This document shows positions 37,101 to 48,508 of a stretch of DNA of 64,000 bases, in pieces (the first letter of the stretch is position 1; the number at the start of each line of letters is the position of its first letter). The translations under genes and the position numbers were made by a program. Source of the DNA: Cavenderia fasciculata (lineage: Eukaryota > Evosea > Eumycetozoa > Acytosteliales > Cavenderiaceae); NCBI RefSeq assembly GCF_000203815.1, contig NW_004457737.1, positions 2,356,001 to 2,420,000 of the forward strand, given 5' to 3'. Below the pieces are notes generated by a model. That model was not told the DNA's origin. It saw only the letters and a program-made list of their open reading frames with translations, and ran no database searches.

Positions 37101-39423
37101 AATCAAACAAGAAGAAGAGTATGACCAAGAGGAGGCCCATCTCGGTGCCGAAGATGACAATGAAAATATCGTGCTCAACGAACGACGACCACCAAAGAGC
37201 AAGAATAATGCATCAGACTCTGAAGGTGAAGAGAACAACTTTTCAGATGAAGAACAAATACGACACTTTAAGAGTTTACAAGAGTCTGTTGATACTGCCA
37301 CCGTTACTCGTCGTGTCAAGAATTTGTTGAAATTGCCAGATGACTCTGGAAAGGCTTTCCTCAAATGGATCGAACAAGAACTCTATGATGCTATCAAGAT
37401 ACGTGGCGAACAACTCAAACTCGATAGATTCTCACCTTTTGTACTCAAACATCTCAGTCTGACTGCCAAATTCCCATCGATCCTCATCAACCGAAATGTG
37501 GTCGACCTTTTATTGACCTCGTTCAAGTTCCGTGGATCTGCGACGACCAAGGCCATCAATAGAACCTTTTCCATCCCAGAGAATAGATTATTCTCTCCTT
37601 CCTATCTATCCTTTTTGGTTAAACTCATCAATGACACCAAATCAGATCAAAAGAAAGCAACAAAGAAAAAACAAGTTTCTAAAGATGAAGAAGAAGAAGA
37701 AGAAGAATTGGAAATCATCGAAAATGAACTGGAAAAAGAAAAAGTCATTGAAAAGGAATTGGAAAAGGATGAAGAAGATGAAGAAGAAACAGAGCTTGAA
37801 GAAGAAGAAGAATTGGAAATCATCTATAATGCTAAAAAGGATGATTCAGACTTTGATTTAAGTGATGGTGAATCAACAAACAACCAAAAAGCAAATGTTT
37901 CAGATCAAGAGGACGAGGAGAAACCTACTACCTCTTTACCAACAACAACAACTGGCAAGAAATTAAGAAAGGCAAACAAAATCATTAGTCAACAAGAAGA
38001 AGAAGAGGATGTTGATGATGGATTTGGTGATATTAGTATAGAGGAAACAATTGCAGTTGAAAAGATGGAAGAAGAAGAAGATGATGATGATGATGAAATC
38101 ATTGAAACTAGTCAAAAGAAACAACCATCAAAAATCATCCAAGAACAAGAATCTGATATTAGTGAAAGCGAGCAAGTATCAACTTCTGAACCCATCATCA
38201 AAATGGACTTGGAAAAGAAAGAGAAAGAGATCATTGAGGAGGAAACCACTACTCCATCCAAAAAGATTACTCCCAAAAAGACTACACCCAAGAAGTCAAC
38301 TCCAACCAAAGCAACAACACCACCTCCAACTAAAAAGAACCTTTCAAAGGTTACCCAAGTTGAAAAGACTGTTAGTGATGGTGAAAGTGACGATGATGAT
38401 GATGAAGAGAAACCAACAACAAATGTAAATAAGAATAATAAGAAATCACTGTTGACCAAGAGAAAGATCCTTCCCGAACAAAAGGATAACAAATCAAACA
38501 TCAAGAAACAAAAAGGAAAAGAGGGTGCTCAAAAGGTAGTGGAAAAGGAAAGCAGCGAAGAAAGCAGTAGCAGTGGTAGCGAAGCAATCAAGAAGAAGCA
38601 ACCTACTCCCACAAAGAAACCATCAAAGGTTGTCAGCAGTGATGACAGTAGTAGCAGCAGTAGTAGTAGCGAGGATGAAAAGACCAAGCCTAAAAAGACA
38701 ATCCTCACTCTCAAAAAGCCATACACTTCTCCCAAAAAAGCAGCTCCATCTCCAAAGAAGATTGTTAGTAGTGATGATAGTAGTAGCGATAGCAGTGACA
38801 GCGAACAAGAAAAGAAGAAGAAGAAGAAGCCAGCTGTCAATGGTAAATCCAAACCATCCAAGAGTAGTGATAGTACTAGCAGTAGCGAAGAGGAGGAACA
38901 ACCAACCAAGCCATTCAAAAAATCGACTACTGCAACCACCAAAAAGGCTAAAGCAAAGGTTGTCAGCAGTGATGACAGCAGTAGCAGCAGCGAAGAAGAA
39001 GAGGTAAAGAAGAAAAAGAAAAAGGTTATACCTCTCAAGAAACCTTCAAAGATTGTCAGCAGTGACGACAGTAGTAGCGAAAGCGAAGCAGAACAACCTA
39101 AAAGAGTACAAGTCAAAATACCACTTAAAAAGAATAACAAGAAGGCTCCAATCAAGAAACCTGTCAAAAAGGTTGTAAGCAGTGACAGTAGTAGCAGCAG
39201 TAGCGATGAAGAGGAGATTAGAAAGAAAAAGAAAAATATTGCTCCTCAAAAGAAGAAATATACTGTTGCTGATGACAGTAGCAGCAGTAGCAGCGAAGAG
39301 GAGGTAAAGAAGAAAAGGAAGGTTGTAGTTCCCAAAAAGAATGTACCCACCAAAAAGAAGAATAAGAAAGTTGTCAGTAGTGATGACAGCAGCAGCAGCA
39401 GCAGTGATAGCAGTAGCGATTAA
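34189..39423 (+). CDS. timeless: Timeless/Tof1/Swi1 replication fork protection protein with Nopp140-like tail
   Basis: Exons 34189-34441, 34536-34695, 34789-34947, 35016-36779 and 36873-39423 give 1628 residues. The N-terminal TIMELESS domain is clear: YLRRFDSEIYSMLGPFNIIQ, LKVLVRMTIPVP, EGYLKQTGYLLDYKESMIN, LLVIADPEPQANVSIKDY. The middle part (FLDGCYNTLMELVSEELERA, FTGFSLVLLQQ, DPLIAMDSKAIDMVGFVKTV) and the block RVKNLLKLPDDSGKAFLKWI continue the family order. Timeless, with Tipin, couples helicase and polymerase and signals stalled forks. Acidic/Lys-rich inserts interrupt it at about 36230-36570 and 37650-38500. The last 290 residues are unusual: about eight alternating blocks of Lys/Pro and SSDDSSSSS-E runs, likely CK2 targets, as in Nopp140. 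Exon joins were set by frame and by the family sequence; the phase-2 joins at 36779/36873 give FYKVCKEDPLIAMD. Confidence 0.9.
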
Positions 39424-39719
39424 ACCTAATAGATTAATCACTTTTCCACTTTCATTGGATTATTTTTCTTATGGAAAAAAAAAACAAAAGAAATGCAATA
39501 AATAATTTTCTATTATTAATTTATAATTATTATATATAACTATAATTCTATGATGATTATGTTGATGATGTTGATGATGTTGATGATGAAGATTGATCTG
39601 TTGGTGTGGGTGTATATAGATCAATTGTAGTGTTGTGTAATTAATTAAAAATATTTTTGAAGGTGGTGGCGAGGAGAGGATGAAGATCGTACTTTAATTT
39701 AAAGTGTATGAGCCTTTTG
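39424..39719. terminator. Convergent 3' flanks
   Basis: AT-rich gap between the stops of Timeless (+) and the sugar transporter (-), with (GATGTT)n-like repeats at 39557-39592. Poly(A) sites expected here. Confidence 0.4.
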
Positions 39720-41239
39720 TCAATCTATAGGTTTATAACCTTGGTTGACAACTTGAGTATCTGGAAGATAGATTGAAACCAATACAAGACAGAATATACC
39801 AATTCCACCAAATATCCAAAAGATAGCAGCTTGTCCAATCAGAGAGACGAGCCAGAGGAAAGAGAATGAAAGTGCAATGTTGAATATCCATTGCAATGCA
39901 TTCAATAAACTAGAACCCAAATCCTTCATCTCTTCTGGGAAGATTTCAATGACCAAGATCCAAAACAATGGGCCAGCTCCAAGTTCAAATGCAAAAACAA
40001 ATACAAACAAAAGAACGACCGACAAGTAACCAAGTACAGTACCCTTGACCAATGTGAAAAGTAGTGCCAATGTCAAACAACTAATACTCATTCCAACAGT
40101 ACTAATCACCATTAACTTTTTACGACCAATTCTATCGATTAAAAAGGTTGCTGCCAATGTACTAATTACATTCCATCCTACTAAACAAATCTAGATAAAA
40201 TAGAGTTAATTGGTTGCTTGAATAAAATAGATAGAAATTGTAATGTAAAATGATTTAACTCTATGAATACATACAGTTGCAATGGTAATACCATTACCAG
40301 AAATACCAGCTTGTTGGAAAATAGAAGGACTAAAATACATAAAAGCATTGATACCAGTCAATTGATTATTGATGGCTAAAATAGAACCAATAAATAATGC
40401 AAATCTTCCAGCTGGTTTTGAGAGTAACAACTTGATTCCCATTCCTCCAGTTTCATCCTTCTAATAAATACAAAACAAAAAACAAATTTGTTAATGAATG
40501 TATCTACTATGTAATGTAGGTATTTTTACATACATTTAAAAGTAATAAAGTATTTCTTTGAGTATTTCTCTTTTCTATCCAAACATTTGACTCTGGAACG
40601 AAAAATAGAGTTGCAATTAAAAATACACCTGGGATTGCACCCAAACCAAACATGATTCTATAACTATAGACTACATTCTTTAAAGAAAATCCAATTACAT
40701 CTCCAACTAGAATACCAACTGTAATTGCAATCTAAATGAAATTAATTATCTTATTAGTTTTGTTTTGTATTTACTTTGTATTTGATTTGTTTGTTTGATT
40801 TGATTAAACATACTTGAAAAACAGTACCTAAAGTACCTTTTCTTTCAGGTGATGCCATTTCTCCAACGTAGAGAGGACAAACGATACCACTTGAACCTAC
40901 AGCAATACCCAATATCAATCTAAATGGTATGACTATCCATAGTCCATGAGGTACAAATGCACTACCAAGTGCACCAACGATAGAGAGTACTGCCAATATA
41001 TACATTGGTTTCTTTCGACCAACACGTTCTGTAACAAAACCAGCCAACAAACTACCAATCATAGCACCCAACAATATACTACATGTGAGGAATCCCTTAT
41101 CTATTTCATTCATTCCACTCCATTCTTTAACGGTCAATACAGCTGCAATCACACCTGTATTATAACCAAATATCAATCCTCCATGTATATTAATATTTGA
41201 TAACCGTAAACTACTAAGTTCACTATTTGAATTGATCAT
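39720..41239 (-). CDS. MFS sugar transporter, N-terminus incomplete as predicted
   Basis: Exons 40814-41239, 40534-40731, 40275-40460 and 39720-40190, phase 0 throughout, give 426 residues. Sugar-porter signatures: GGLIFGYNTGVIAAVL, the loop ERVGRKK after helix 2, VPFRLILGIAVGSSGIVCPL-type helix 4, PLYVGEMASPERKGTLGTVF, PESNVWIEK, NNQLTGINAFMYFSPSIFQ in helix 7, and DRIGRKK after helix 8. It should move a hexose across a membrane by facilitated diffusion or proton symport. The predicted start MINSNSELSSLRLSNINIH leaves helix 1 without its usual first half (about 40 residues short of the family). Either a further 5' exon is missing or the protein is truncated. The loop GRKK motifs are well kept, so the gene looks functional. 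Confidence 0.85.
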
Positions 41240-41243
41240 CTAT

Positions 41244-41291
<48 letters not shown>

Positions 41292-41983
41292 TCTATATCT
41301 ATTCTAATCTACAACTAATACTATGACTAAGTTTGTATACAACACTAACTACTAAACTTTATAAACACCACTCAAGCAATATTTCTCATCAAGTGCGAAG
41401 ATAGGGGGGGCAATACAAATGTTTTTCAAACAACATCAGAATCCCATCCCATTCAACCTTGTATCTGTTTGCCCTACAGAAAAAACGAAATTGATTTCTG
41501 ATGGTAAAACTCGGTCTCTTTCTTTGTTGTTGCAAACCAGGTAAAGGGACAAAAAGAGACACCTCGGTAGATATTTCATCAAAAGATATTTAGGTTGATA
41601 TTACAAAAAAAATCAAGAGGTTCAACTTGAAATTTGGAGTCGACTCCCAACCACGTGCAATGAATAATGGAATAAAAAAATTATATTTTTATTCTCTGAG
41701 ACGGTTTACCAATAAAACGATGGTCTTGAGGGGTGTTGAACAGACCAAGGAATGAGAGCCACACCCTCAGAACACGTTCTACACGACCCATCAGGAAAAA
41801 ATTGACTTGCCAAGCACCACCAAGATTTTAATTTCCAAATAATTTTTTAACACACAGATATTTATTAGTCCATCATTAGCAGCAAACCACTGTACATTCA
41901 TTCATTCATTCACATTTCGTTTCAAAGAGACAGACATATACATAGATAGATAGATAGATAGATAAATATAGATAAACAAAAGA
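41240..41983. other. Divergent promoter region with (TAC)n, CACGTG and hairpins
   Basis: A (TAC)n repeat at about 41244-41291 adjoins the transporter start. CACGTG at 41652-41657. GTCTCTTT (41514-41521) pairs with AAAGAGAC (41553-41560), and TGAGGGGTGT near 41735 pairs with ACACCCTCA near 41770 with one bulge. (ATAG)n at 41941-41965 precedes the oxygenase start. No coding sequence seen. Confidence 0.45.
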
Positions 41984-44623
41984 ATGAGCGTTGAAGATAT
42001 TACTAAAGGATTGGATTTATTAGATGTTCATGTCAAATTGTCGACCATCTTTAGTGCAGTGGCATCTGGTGAAACTAGAGGTTACAAACTATGTGATGTT
42101 GAAGACAATTCACTCACTCCATTATTGTTGCAACTTGAAAAGGAGGCAACCAAGGAAGGAGAGATTTCATTCAGCGAGCAGTGTGATATGACCATCAAGG
42201 TGGACGGTGTCGATTGTGGTACGTTGGCCAAACCAAACATTGAAAAGCTCATTTCAATGGCTCATCCTGCACCATTTGGCAAGGGAACTGAAAAGGTTTA
42301 TGATGAGACTGTTAGAAAGGGTCTTCAAATCACTGCCAATAGAATCCAACTTGGCGATCTACCACCATCTGCAGAACAAGTTAGATCTGGTTACGCTTTG
42401 GTTCATTACACCTATGACCAAAGTGCTACCAATCTCACTAAAACTCTTCAACAAACCAATTATCATAAAGATATGTTGGATATCTTTGAAACTTATAATT
42501 CTACACCATCTCTTAGACTTTACAAGGTAAACTATAAATATATTAAAAAAAACTAATATTATCCTATCCTTGAACCTTTCCAAAAAAAAACTAATACAAT
42601 TATTTGTTTTGTTTAGATTCATATTTACCAAGAGGGAGGATTCTTTGATGAACATATTGATACTCAAGTTGAACATAGTCATGTTGGTACTTTTATTCTT
42701 CCAATTGGTGTTGATACCTATGAAGGAGGTGAATTTCAAGTTGGTTCTGGTTTAAAGCTCGATGAAAACGACTGTCGGTCGGTCAAGTTAAACGTCACTA
42801 AAATTCCCGAAGGTTATCAACCACCAAGCCAAACAGGTGGTAGATTCATGGGCTCTACAGGATTGCATCAACATTCAGTTGTTGCATCAACATCACCATT
42901 CATTCAGCAACAACAAGTTGTACAAGCATCATCAACATCACCATTCATTCACCATCAAGCAGGTGCAACAACAACATCACCATTCGTTCAGAATCAAGTA
43001 CCTTTAAATACAACTCCATTCGTTCCACCACCCCGTAACCCATTCCCAGTTGTTCAATCTCACCAAACAGATCCATTCCCTTCTAGTTCAGTGGGTGGAA
43101 CCTCAGTGAGTGGAAGCTCGAGTGTACCAACATCAACATCTCCATTCATTCAACATCAAGCAGGATCAACACAAGTACCTTTAAATACAACTCCATTTGT
43201 CCCACCACCACGTAACCCATTCCCAGTTGTTCAGTCTCATCAAACAGATCCATTCCCTACTAGTTCAGTCAGTGGAACCTCAGTCAGTGGAAGCTCGAGT
43301 GTACCAACATCAACATCTCCATTCATTCAACATCAAGCAGGAGCATCACAAGTACCTTTAAATACAACTCCATTTGTCCCACCACCACGTAACCCATTCC
43401 CTGTTGTTCAGTCTCATCAAACAGATCCATTCCCTGCTGGTTCGGCCAGTGGAACCTCTAGTGTTTCATACTCCTCAGGTAGTGTATCCTCAGTGAGTGG
43501 AAGCTCGAGCGTACCAACAACAACATCTCCATTCATTCAACATCAAGCAGGAGCATCACAAGTACCTTTAAATACAGCTCCATTTGTTCCACCACCACGT
43601 AACCCATTCCCAGTTGCTCAATCTAACCAAACAAGTCCATTCCCTGCTGGTTCGGTCAGTGTAACCTCTAGTGTTTCCTCGGTTGGTCCAGTGAATCAAG
43701 CAATGTCAGGATTCGGAGGATTCGGGGCATCATCAGCTCCATTTGTCCACGCAGCCTCAAGTAATAATAATAATAATGCTCAAGCACTTGCTCCAGCAGG
43801 AGAAGTTGGCAAAAAAATCGATTTGTTTAAAGCAAAATATGTGGCCATGTTTAACGATTGTCCACATCGTGTTTTGCCAGTTACCAAGGGCACCAGAATC
43901 GTCCTCCAATACAACGTCATTATGAAAGATGCCGAAGACAAGTACGACGGTGGTATCAAGCCAACTGGATCATCGCACTCTATCTTTTCAGACAGATCCG
44001 AGGAAGAGGAAGAAGAAGGCAATAGTTTGAACGACCAAGACGACGAAACTTTCCCCTCGATCCAAGACATTAAAAAGAAACAAGCCGAGAAGAAGCCTGA
44101 CCTTGTTTCTGGTGACGCACCAACTCCCAGGTTTGAACTTGGAAAGAGACCAAGAGAGGAAAAGAGAACCAAGACTGACGAAGAAAACCAAAGAGTGTTG
44201 AATCTCATCGCACCAAGAATCAAGGAATTCTTTGACAGCAAACAAGACAAGCCACTCAACGTTGCTCTTCTCCTCCAACACCAGTACAAGGCAAACGTCA
44301 ATAGCAGCGATCTCAAGGGTGTCGACAAGTCACTCTTTGAACATTTGGAAAAGGAGTTTGGAAAGGACAGAGTAGAGGTTGCCACACTCATCGTCGGTGC
44401 CAAGTACAATGGTACAACCTCTTTTGAAAAGTTGGATAGCCATACCTTAAAGTATGGTCCAGTCGCCTCTAAAATCCATACTCTTGTCTTCCCAGGTGCC
44501 AAATATGGTTCGTTGCCATCAATCTTTTCAAAGACCGCTCCAAGTACCGGTAACGAGGAATTAAGTTATAACGATGTTGGTGCTATTACCTCTATCATCA
44601 TCCAACCACCTTCCACCAACTAA
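41984..44623 (+). CDS. 2-oxoglutarate/Fe(II) oxygenase with tandem Phe/Pro repeats inserted in the core
   Basis: Exons 41984-42526 and 42617-44623, phase 0, give 849 residues. The prolyl-4-hydroxylase-like fold is recognisable: SLRLYKIHIYQEGGFFDEHI, iron ligands His194 and Asp196 (HxD), HVGTFILPI, YEGGEFQV, then the distal half DCPHRVLPVTKGTRIVLQYN with the third ligand His598 and the 2-oxoglutarate Arg608. Between them lies a foreign-looking segment of about 300 residues: four tandem copies of a unit containing VPLNTTPFVPPPRNPFPV, QSHQTDPFP and TSPFIQHQAG (unit starts 42997, 43174, 43351, 43561; periods 177, 177, 210 bp). Such oxygenases hydroxylate proteins or small molecules; substrate unknown. 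The C-terminal third has acidic and basic segments and an unidentified globular part. It is followed by a TGAT repeat. Confidence 0.85.
42997..43740 (+). repeat. Four in-frame coding tandem repeats in the oxygenase gene
   Basis: Units start at 42997, 43174, 43351 and 43561. The first two periods are 177 bp (59 codons), the third 210 bp (70 codons) because of an extra Ser/Val-rich stretch. Units 2 and 3 are nearly identical at the DNA level, so copies were gained or homogenised recently. All periods are multiples of three. Confidence 0.9.
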
Positions 44624-44713
44624 AAAAAGAAATCACCTTACAACTACTTTTAAATTAAATCTAAAATAATAAAAAGATAAAGATCATAACAAATCTACAT
44701 ACATACTATTTCT

Positions 44714-44714
44714 A

Positions 44715-44765
<51 letters not shown>
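44714..44765. repeat. (TGAT)n microsatellite
   Basis: About a dozen uninterrupted TGAT units, 90 bp past the oxygenase stop codon. Confidence 0.9.
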
Positions 44766-44974
44766 TGCTGGTACCAAATATAACCATTAAAAATCAAGTG
44801 TTTATCATAAAGAAAGGTACTTTAAACTACATCTTTACACAAGTGGAACAAACACTTGATTTTAATATTATATTGGTCCATTCCATTACATCAGGCGCCA
44901 CTTTGTTTATGTCCTCATATAGATGGGACGGTTTTTGGCATTCCAATGCCATCTACATGTTGAACAGTCAAGGA

Positions 44975-45101
44975 ATACTATCAACTGTAACACAACCACA
45001 CTATTATTAAGATTAACACTATCAACTGCAATCTATTGTTAATAAGATCAGCACCAATACTATCAACTGCAATACAACCACACTATTATTAAGATTAACA
45101 C
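44975..45101. repeat. Pair of 45-bp direct repeats, period 82 bp
   Basis: 44975-45019 and 45057-45101 both read ATACTATCAACTG, then AACCACACTATTATTAAG and ATTAACAC, and are almost identical. The intervening 37 bp contains a partial third copy of the ACTATCAACTGCAAT start. Confidence 0.8.
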
Positions 45102-45367
45102 CTATATAAGATCAACATTTACTCCCAACAAAGTCAACAACAAGTGAATATATAAAATAATATCTTTGTAAGCATTTGATAATAAGATATCTATAGTAAG
45201 TTATAGTTACTTACTCACATCTTCTTTTTTGTAAGAGCACTGACGATAGTTGTAATGTGGAATAAGAAGATCATCACCCAAAGAAATGTGAAGAGTAAAA
45301 AAAACAAAACAATAAACAAAATTTCATTTTAGTTTAATCTTTTGTATTATTAATAATAGACAACAAA

Positions 45368-48234
45368 ATGGAAGAATTGGTATGTGTCTTTTCTTAAAGA
45401 AAGAAGAAGAAGAAGAAGGAAATGAATAAATAAATGAATGAATAATTATGATATAAAGATATTAATAATATATCTATCTAAAAGGAAGCACTAAGACAGA
45501 GACTATCGAATATACAAAAGTCTCAATCAGCCCAAAGGCTGTCAGAGAGAAACTGTATAGAGATCATTGTCAAGATGCTAGAGTTAAAGATGATCGACTT
45601 GATACACACATCGACTGGAAGAGAATACATTACTCCCAAACAATTAGAATTGGAAATCAACGATGAGATATTGAGTCATGGTGGTAGAGTTGCCATCACT
45701 GATCTTCAATCAATCATTGGTGTCGATATGAAATACATTCAAGATACTGTAGATATCATCCAAAAGAAAGATAGATCTATTTCAATTGTCTATGGTGATA
45801 TTGTAACAAAGTAATGTATTCTATTTGTCTGGGTAGCTAGGCTATTAAGAAATTAATATCATATGATACTAACCCCAATCTACCTCTCCCCCCTCTCTAT
45901 TAGATATTACATGGATTCAATAATGGATGAAATCAATGAAACATTACAAGTAAATGGAAGACTTCATATTAGTGACCTTTCTCAAAGATTCTCTCTAAAC
46001 TATGATATCTTGATTGAAGGTATCAATAGTAGATTGGGTAAAAGAATTCATGGTATCTTTGAAAATAATGTTACTCTCTATACAAATGATATAATCGATA
46101 GACATAAAGCTAGAGTAAGAGGTTTATTCACTGCTCTTACAAAGTATGTAGATAAATATAATATATAACCCTATCCCCAATCCCCATACTCATATATTTA
46201 TTTATTTATTTATTTATTTTTAGACCAACATTAATTAATTCATTATGTAAACAATATCAAATGAATGATAAATTATTTGTACCACAATTGAATGAATTGA
46301 TTGCACAAAAGAGAATTAGTGGAGTGGTTCAAGGTAAAGGAACACAATCTGTATTTATTCCAACATCATTCTCTGTAAATCGTTCTAAATGGATTGAGTC
46401 ATTCTACAAACAAAATTCATATGTATCTTTTAGTACTCTCAGCAACTTTCAAATTGTTGATCCTCAAACCTACTTGAAAAATTTATTTGACGATGGTACC
46501 CTTTTATCTTCATGTATTATAAGTAATCATATAGTTAATGGTATTGAAGAGAGTATTAGAGAATCTATTACTACATCTGGTTGGTTTGATGTTACTGTAA
46601 GTCTTTGATATGATATTATTTTTTTTGGATAAAAGTTATTAATTAAACTTTCATTTCACTAGACACTTATACCATCAATACTTAATAACAAAGATATATC
46701 TGTATTAATATCGAGTTGTCCATCAATGAAAGAAAAGGATACACAAGTTACTATTTTAAATGAAAATTATGTTGTTAGTAATTCATTTATCGAACGTGCA
46801 TATTCTCTACTCGAAACAATGATTCAACAAAAAGTTCAAAAACAACTCATCCTCCAAGAATCAATGGCAACCAGTCAATCATCACTTGCTACATCGATTG
46901 ATGGTCAAAACAAACCAAACTCCTCAAAACAAAAAGGTGGAAAAGGAAAACAACAGGTGGACATTGACGACCAACAAGACATTAAACCAACAAAAAGTGG
47001 AGGAAAACCAACTAAAAAAGGTGGAAAAAAGAAAAGAGATGATAGTGATGATGAAGATTATAATGCTCCACAACAAAAATCTAAAAACAACAAGAAACCT
47101 TCACAACTTGATCATTTACCAGATGTAAGTAAAATAACAAAAACAAAAACAAAAACAATCAATGGTTATTGTAACAAATTATTTTTAATTTTTATAGATG
47201 ATTCAAATTTTAAAATCATTTGAATCAATGGAAGGTGAATTGACACAACATTTAGGTTTATATCTTAGACCTAGAATCAATCAAATGTGGGATTCATTGG
47301 TTAAAGAAGCAAAGGATAAATTGGAAAATGAAACAAACAAAACTAGAAAAGTCAAACAATCTGAATTGGCAGCTCATTTTACCACTCAATACCTTAATCT
47401 CCAACTGTTTAAAAAGGGTCTTGATGATTTAGAAGGTCCAAATACCATCCTCCACAAACATCTTCTCAAATCAATTTGTAATAATATTACCAACATCATC
47501 GTTGAAACCAATGCAAGTTTTCACACACTAGAAAATACCAATTGCGATACACCTGCTCAAAGATCCGTCATTCTTTCTCAATTACCACCTCATGTAACCA
47601 AACAATTAGAAAAATTGGTTCAATCTTTAACTAAAAGTGTAAGTAGTACTTTTTTTTTTAATTATTATTTAAATCTCATCTAACCTTCTTTTACAATATA
47701 TATAGTCTATTACAGAATTTATAGATAATTTAGAAAATGTTTGTAATTTATGTCAAATTCATCTTAAATCTTTAGATAAAAAGACTGAAAAGTATGTATA
47801 TATTATTTATTTAATAATTTAGAACTAATCATTTTTATTTTAATTAATTTAGAACATTGTTGGAAACACATCAACAATCACTTTGGGAAGAATTAGATGA
47901 TAATAATCAAGATATTGGAGCTCAATACCATGCAATTGTTTTATTAACCTATATTAAATATAAGAAACGTTTGGTTCATGCTCCACCAAGATCCATCCCA
48001 ACATTACTAGAATCACTGTCTCAAGAAAAGATCGAACGTGGATTTATGGAATTATTAGAATCTACTCATAAACAAGTTGTAGACCACATTAAAGAAGAGT
48101 CATCTGCCATTCCAATCGAAACAATCAAACAAAATGTAAACAACTTGATATCACAATTAAATCCTCCTCATTCTTTATCACCGTTGTCCAGTACCACAAC
48201 CACCAGTACAACATCAACAGTCTCAAATGATTAA
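45368..48234 (+). CDS. ufl1: UFM1-protein ligase 1 (UFL1)
   Basis: Eight exons: 45368-45379, 45485-45810, 45904-46143, 46224-46596, 46663-47124, 47198-47638, 47706-47791, 47853-48234; 773 residues (human 794). UFL1 is the E3-like ligase that transfers UFM1 from UFC1, acting at the ER on stalled ribosomes with DDRGK1. Family blocks in order: QRLSERNCIEIIVKMLELKM, GREYITPKQLELEINDEIL, GGRVAITDLQSIIGVDM, DIIDRHKARVRGLFTALTKP, YKQNSYVSFSTLSNFQI. A Lys/Asp-rich disordered segment (about 46880-47110) sits in the middle as in animals. The first exon codes only MEEL; ATG 45368 with AAAATG context plus the splice to EALRQRLSN gives the expected N-terminus. The C-terminal Thr/Ser tail is species-specific. 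Confidence 0.94.
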
Positions 48235-48508
48235 CTGGAAATAAAACAAGGAAAAGATAGTATATTTTAATATTTTAATTTTTTTTTTTCAAGGTTTTTT
48301 TTATTAATATTCATTAAGTTTTTTGTTGTTGTTGTTGGTTTTGGGATACATAAACTACAGGACCATTATTATTATTATTATTATGTTGTTGTTGTTAAAA
48401 TTCTTTTTTTTAAAAAGGTGATTAAATAAATAAAAAAAAGGAGGGGAGGGGGGAGCTTACTACTATTATTATTATTATTTTATATTGTTGTTGTTGTTGT
48501 TGTTTTGT
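48235..48508. terminator. Convergent 3' flanks
   Basis: AT-rich gap between UFL1 (+) and the PP2A subunit (-) stops, with GTT/ATT triplet runs and a G-rich stretch AGGGGAGGGGGGAG near 48442-48455. Poly(A) sites expected. Confidence 0.4.

Larger units (their letters stand above)
44624..45367. other. Spacer with TGAT microsatellite and degenerate repeats
   Basis: (TGAT)n at about 44714-44765. Two nearly identical 45-bp direct repeats (44975-45019 and 45057-45101, period 82) with a third partial copy near 45018 lie in a patch of unusual composition. A short open frame 44756-45010 starts inside the microsatellite and matches nothing I recognise. The patch may be the worn remains of a mobile element, but no family can be named. 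Confidence 0.4.

Noticed and set aside
44714-44765. CRISPR-like regular repeat
   Set aside because: A plain TGAT microsatellite without spacers, in a eukaryotic genome.
44756-45010. 84-residue frame after the oxygenase gene
   Set aside because: Starts inside the TGAT microsatellite, ends in the direct repeats, no recognisable domain and no splice partners; not called as a gene.
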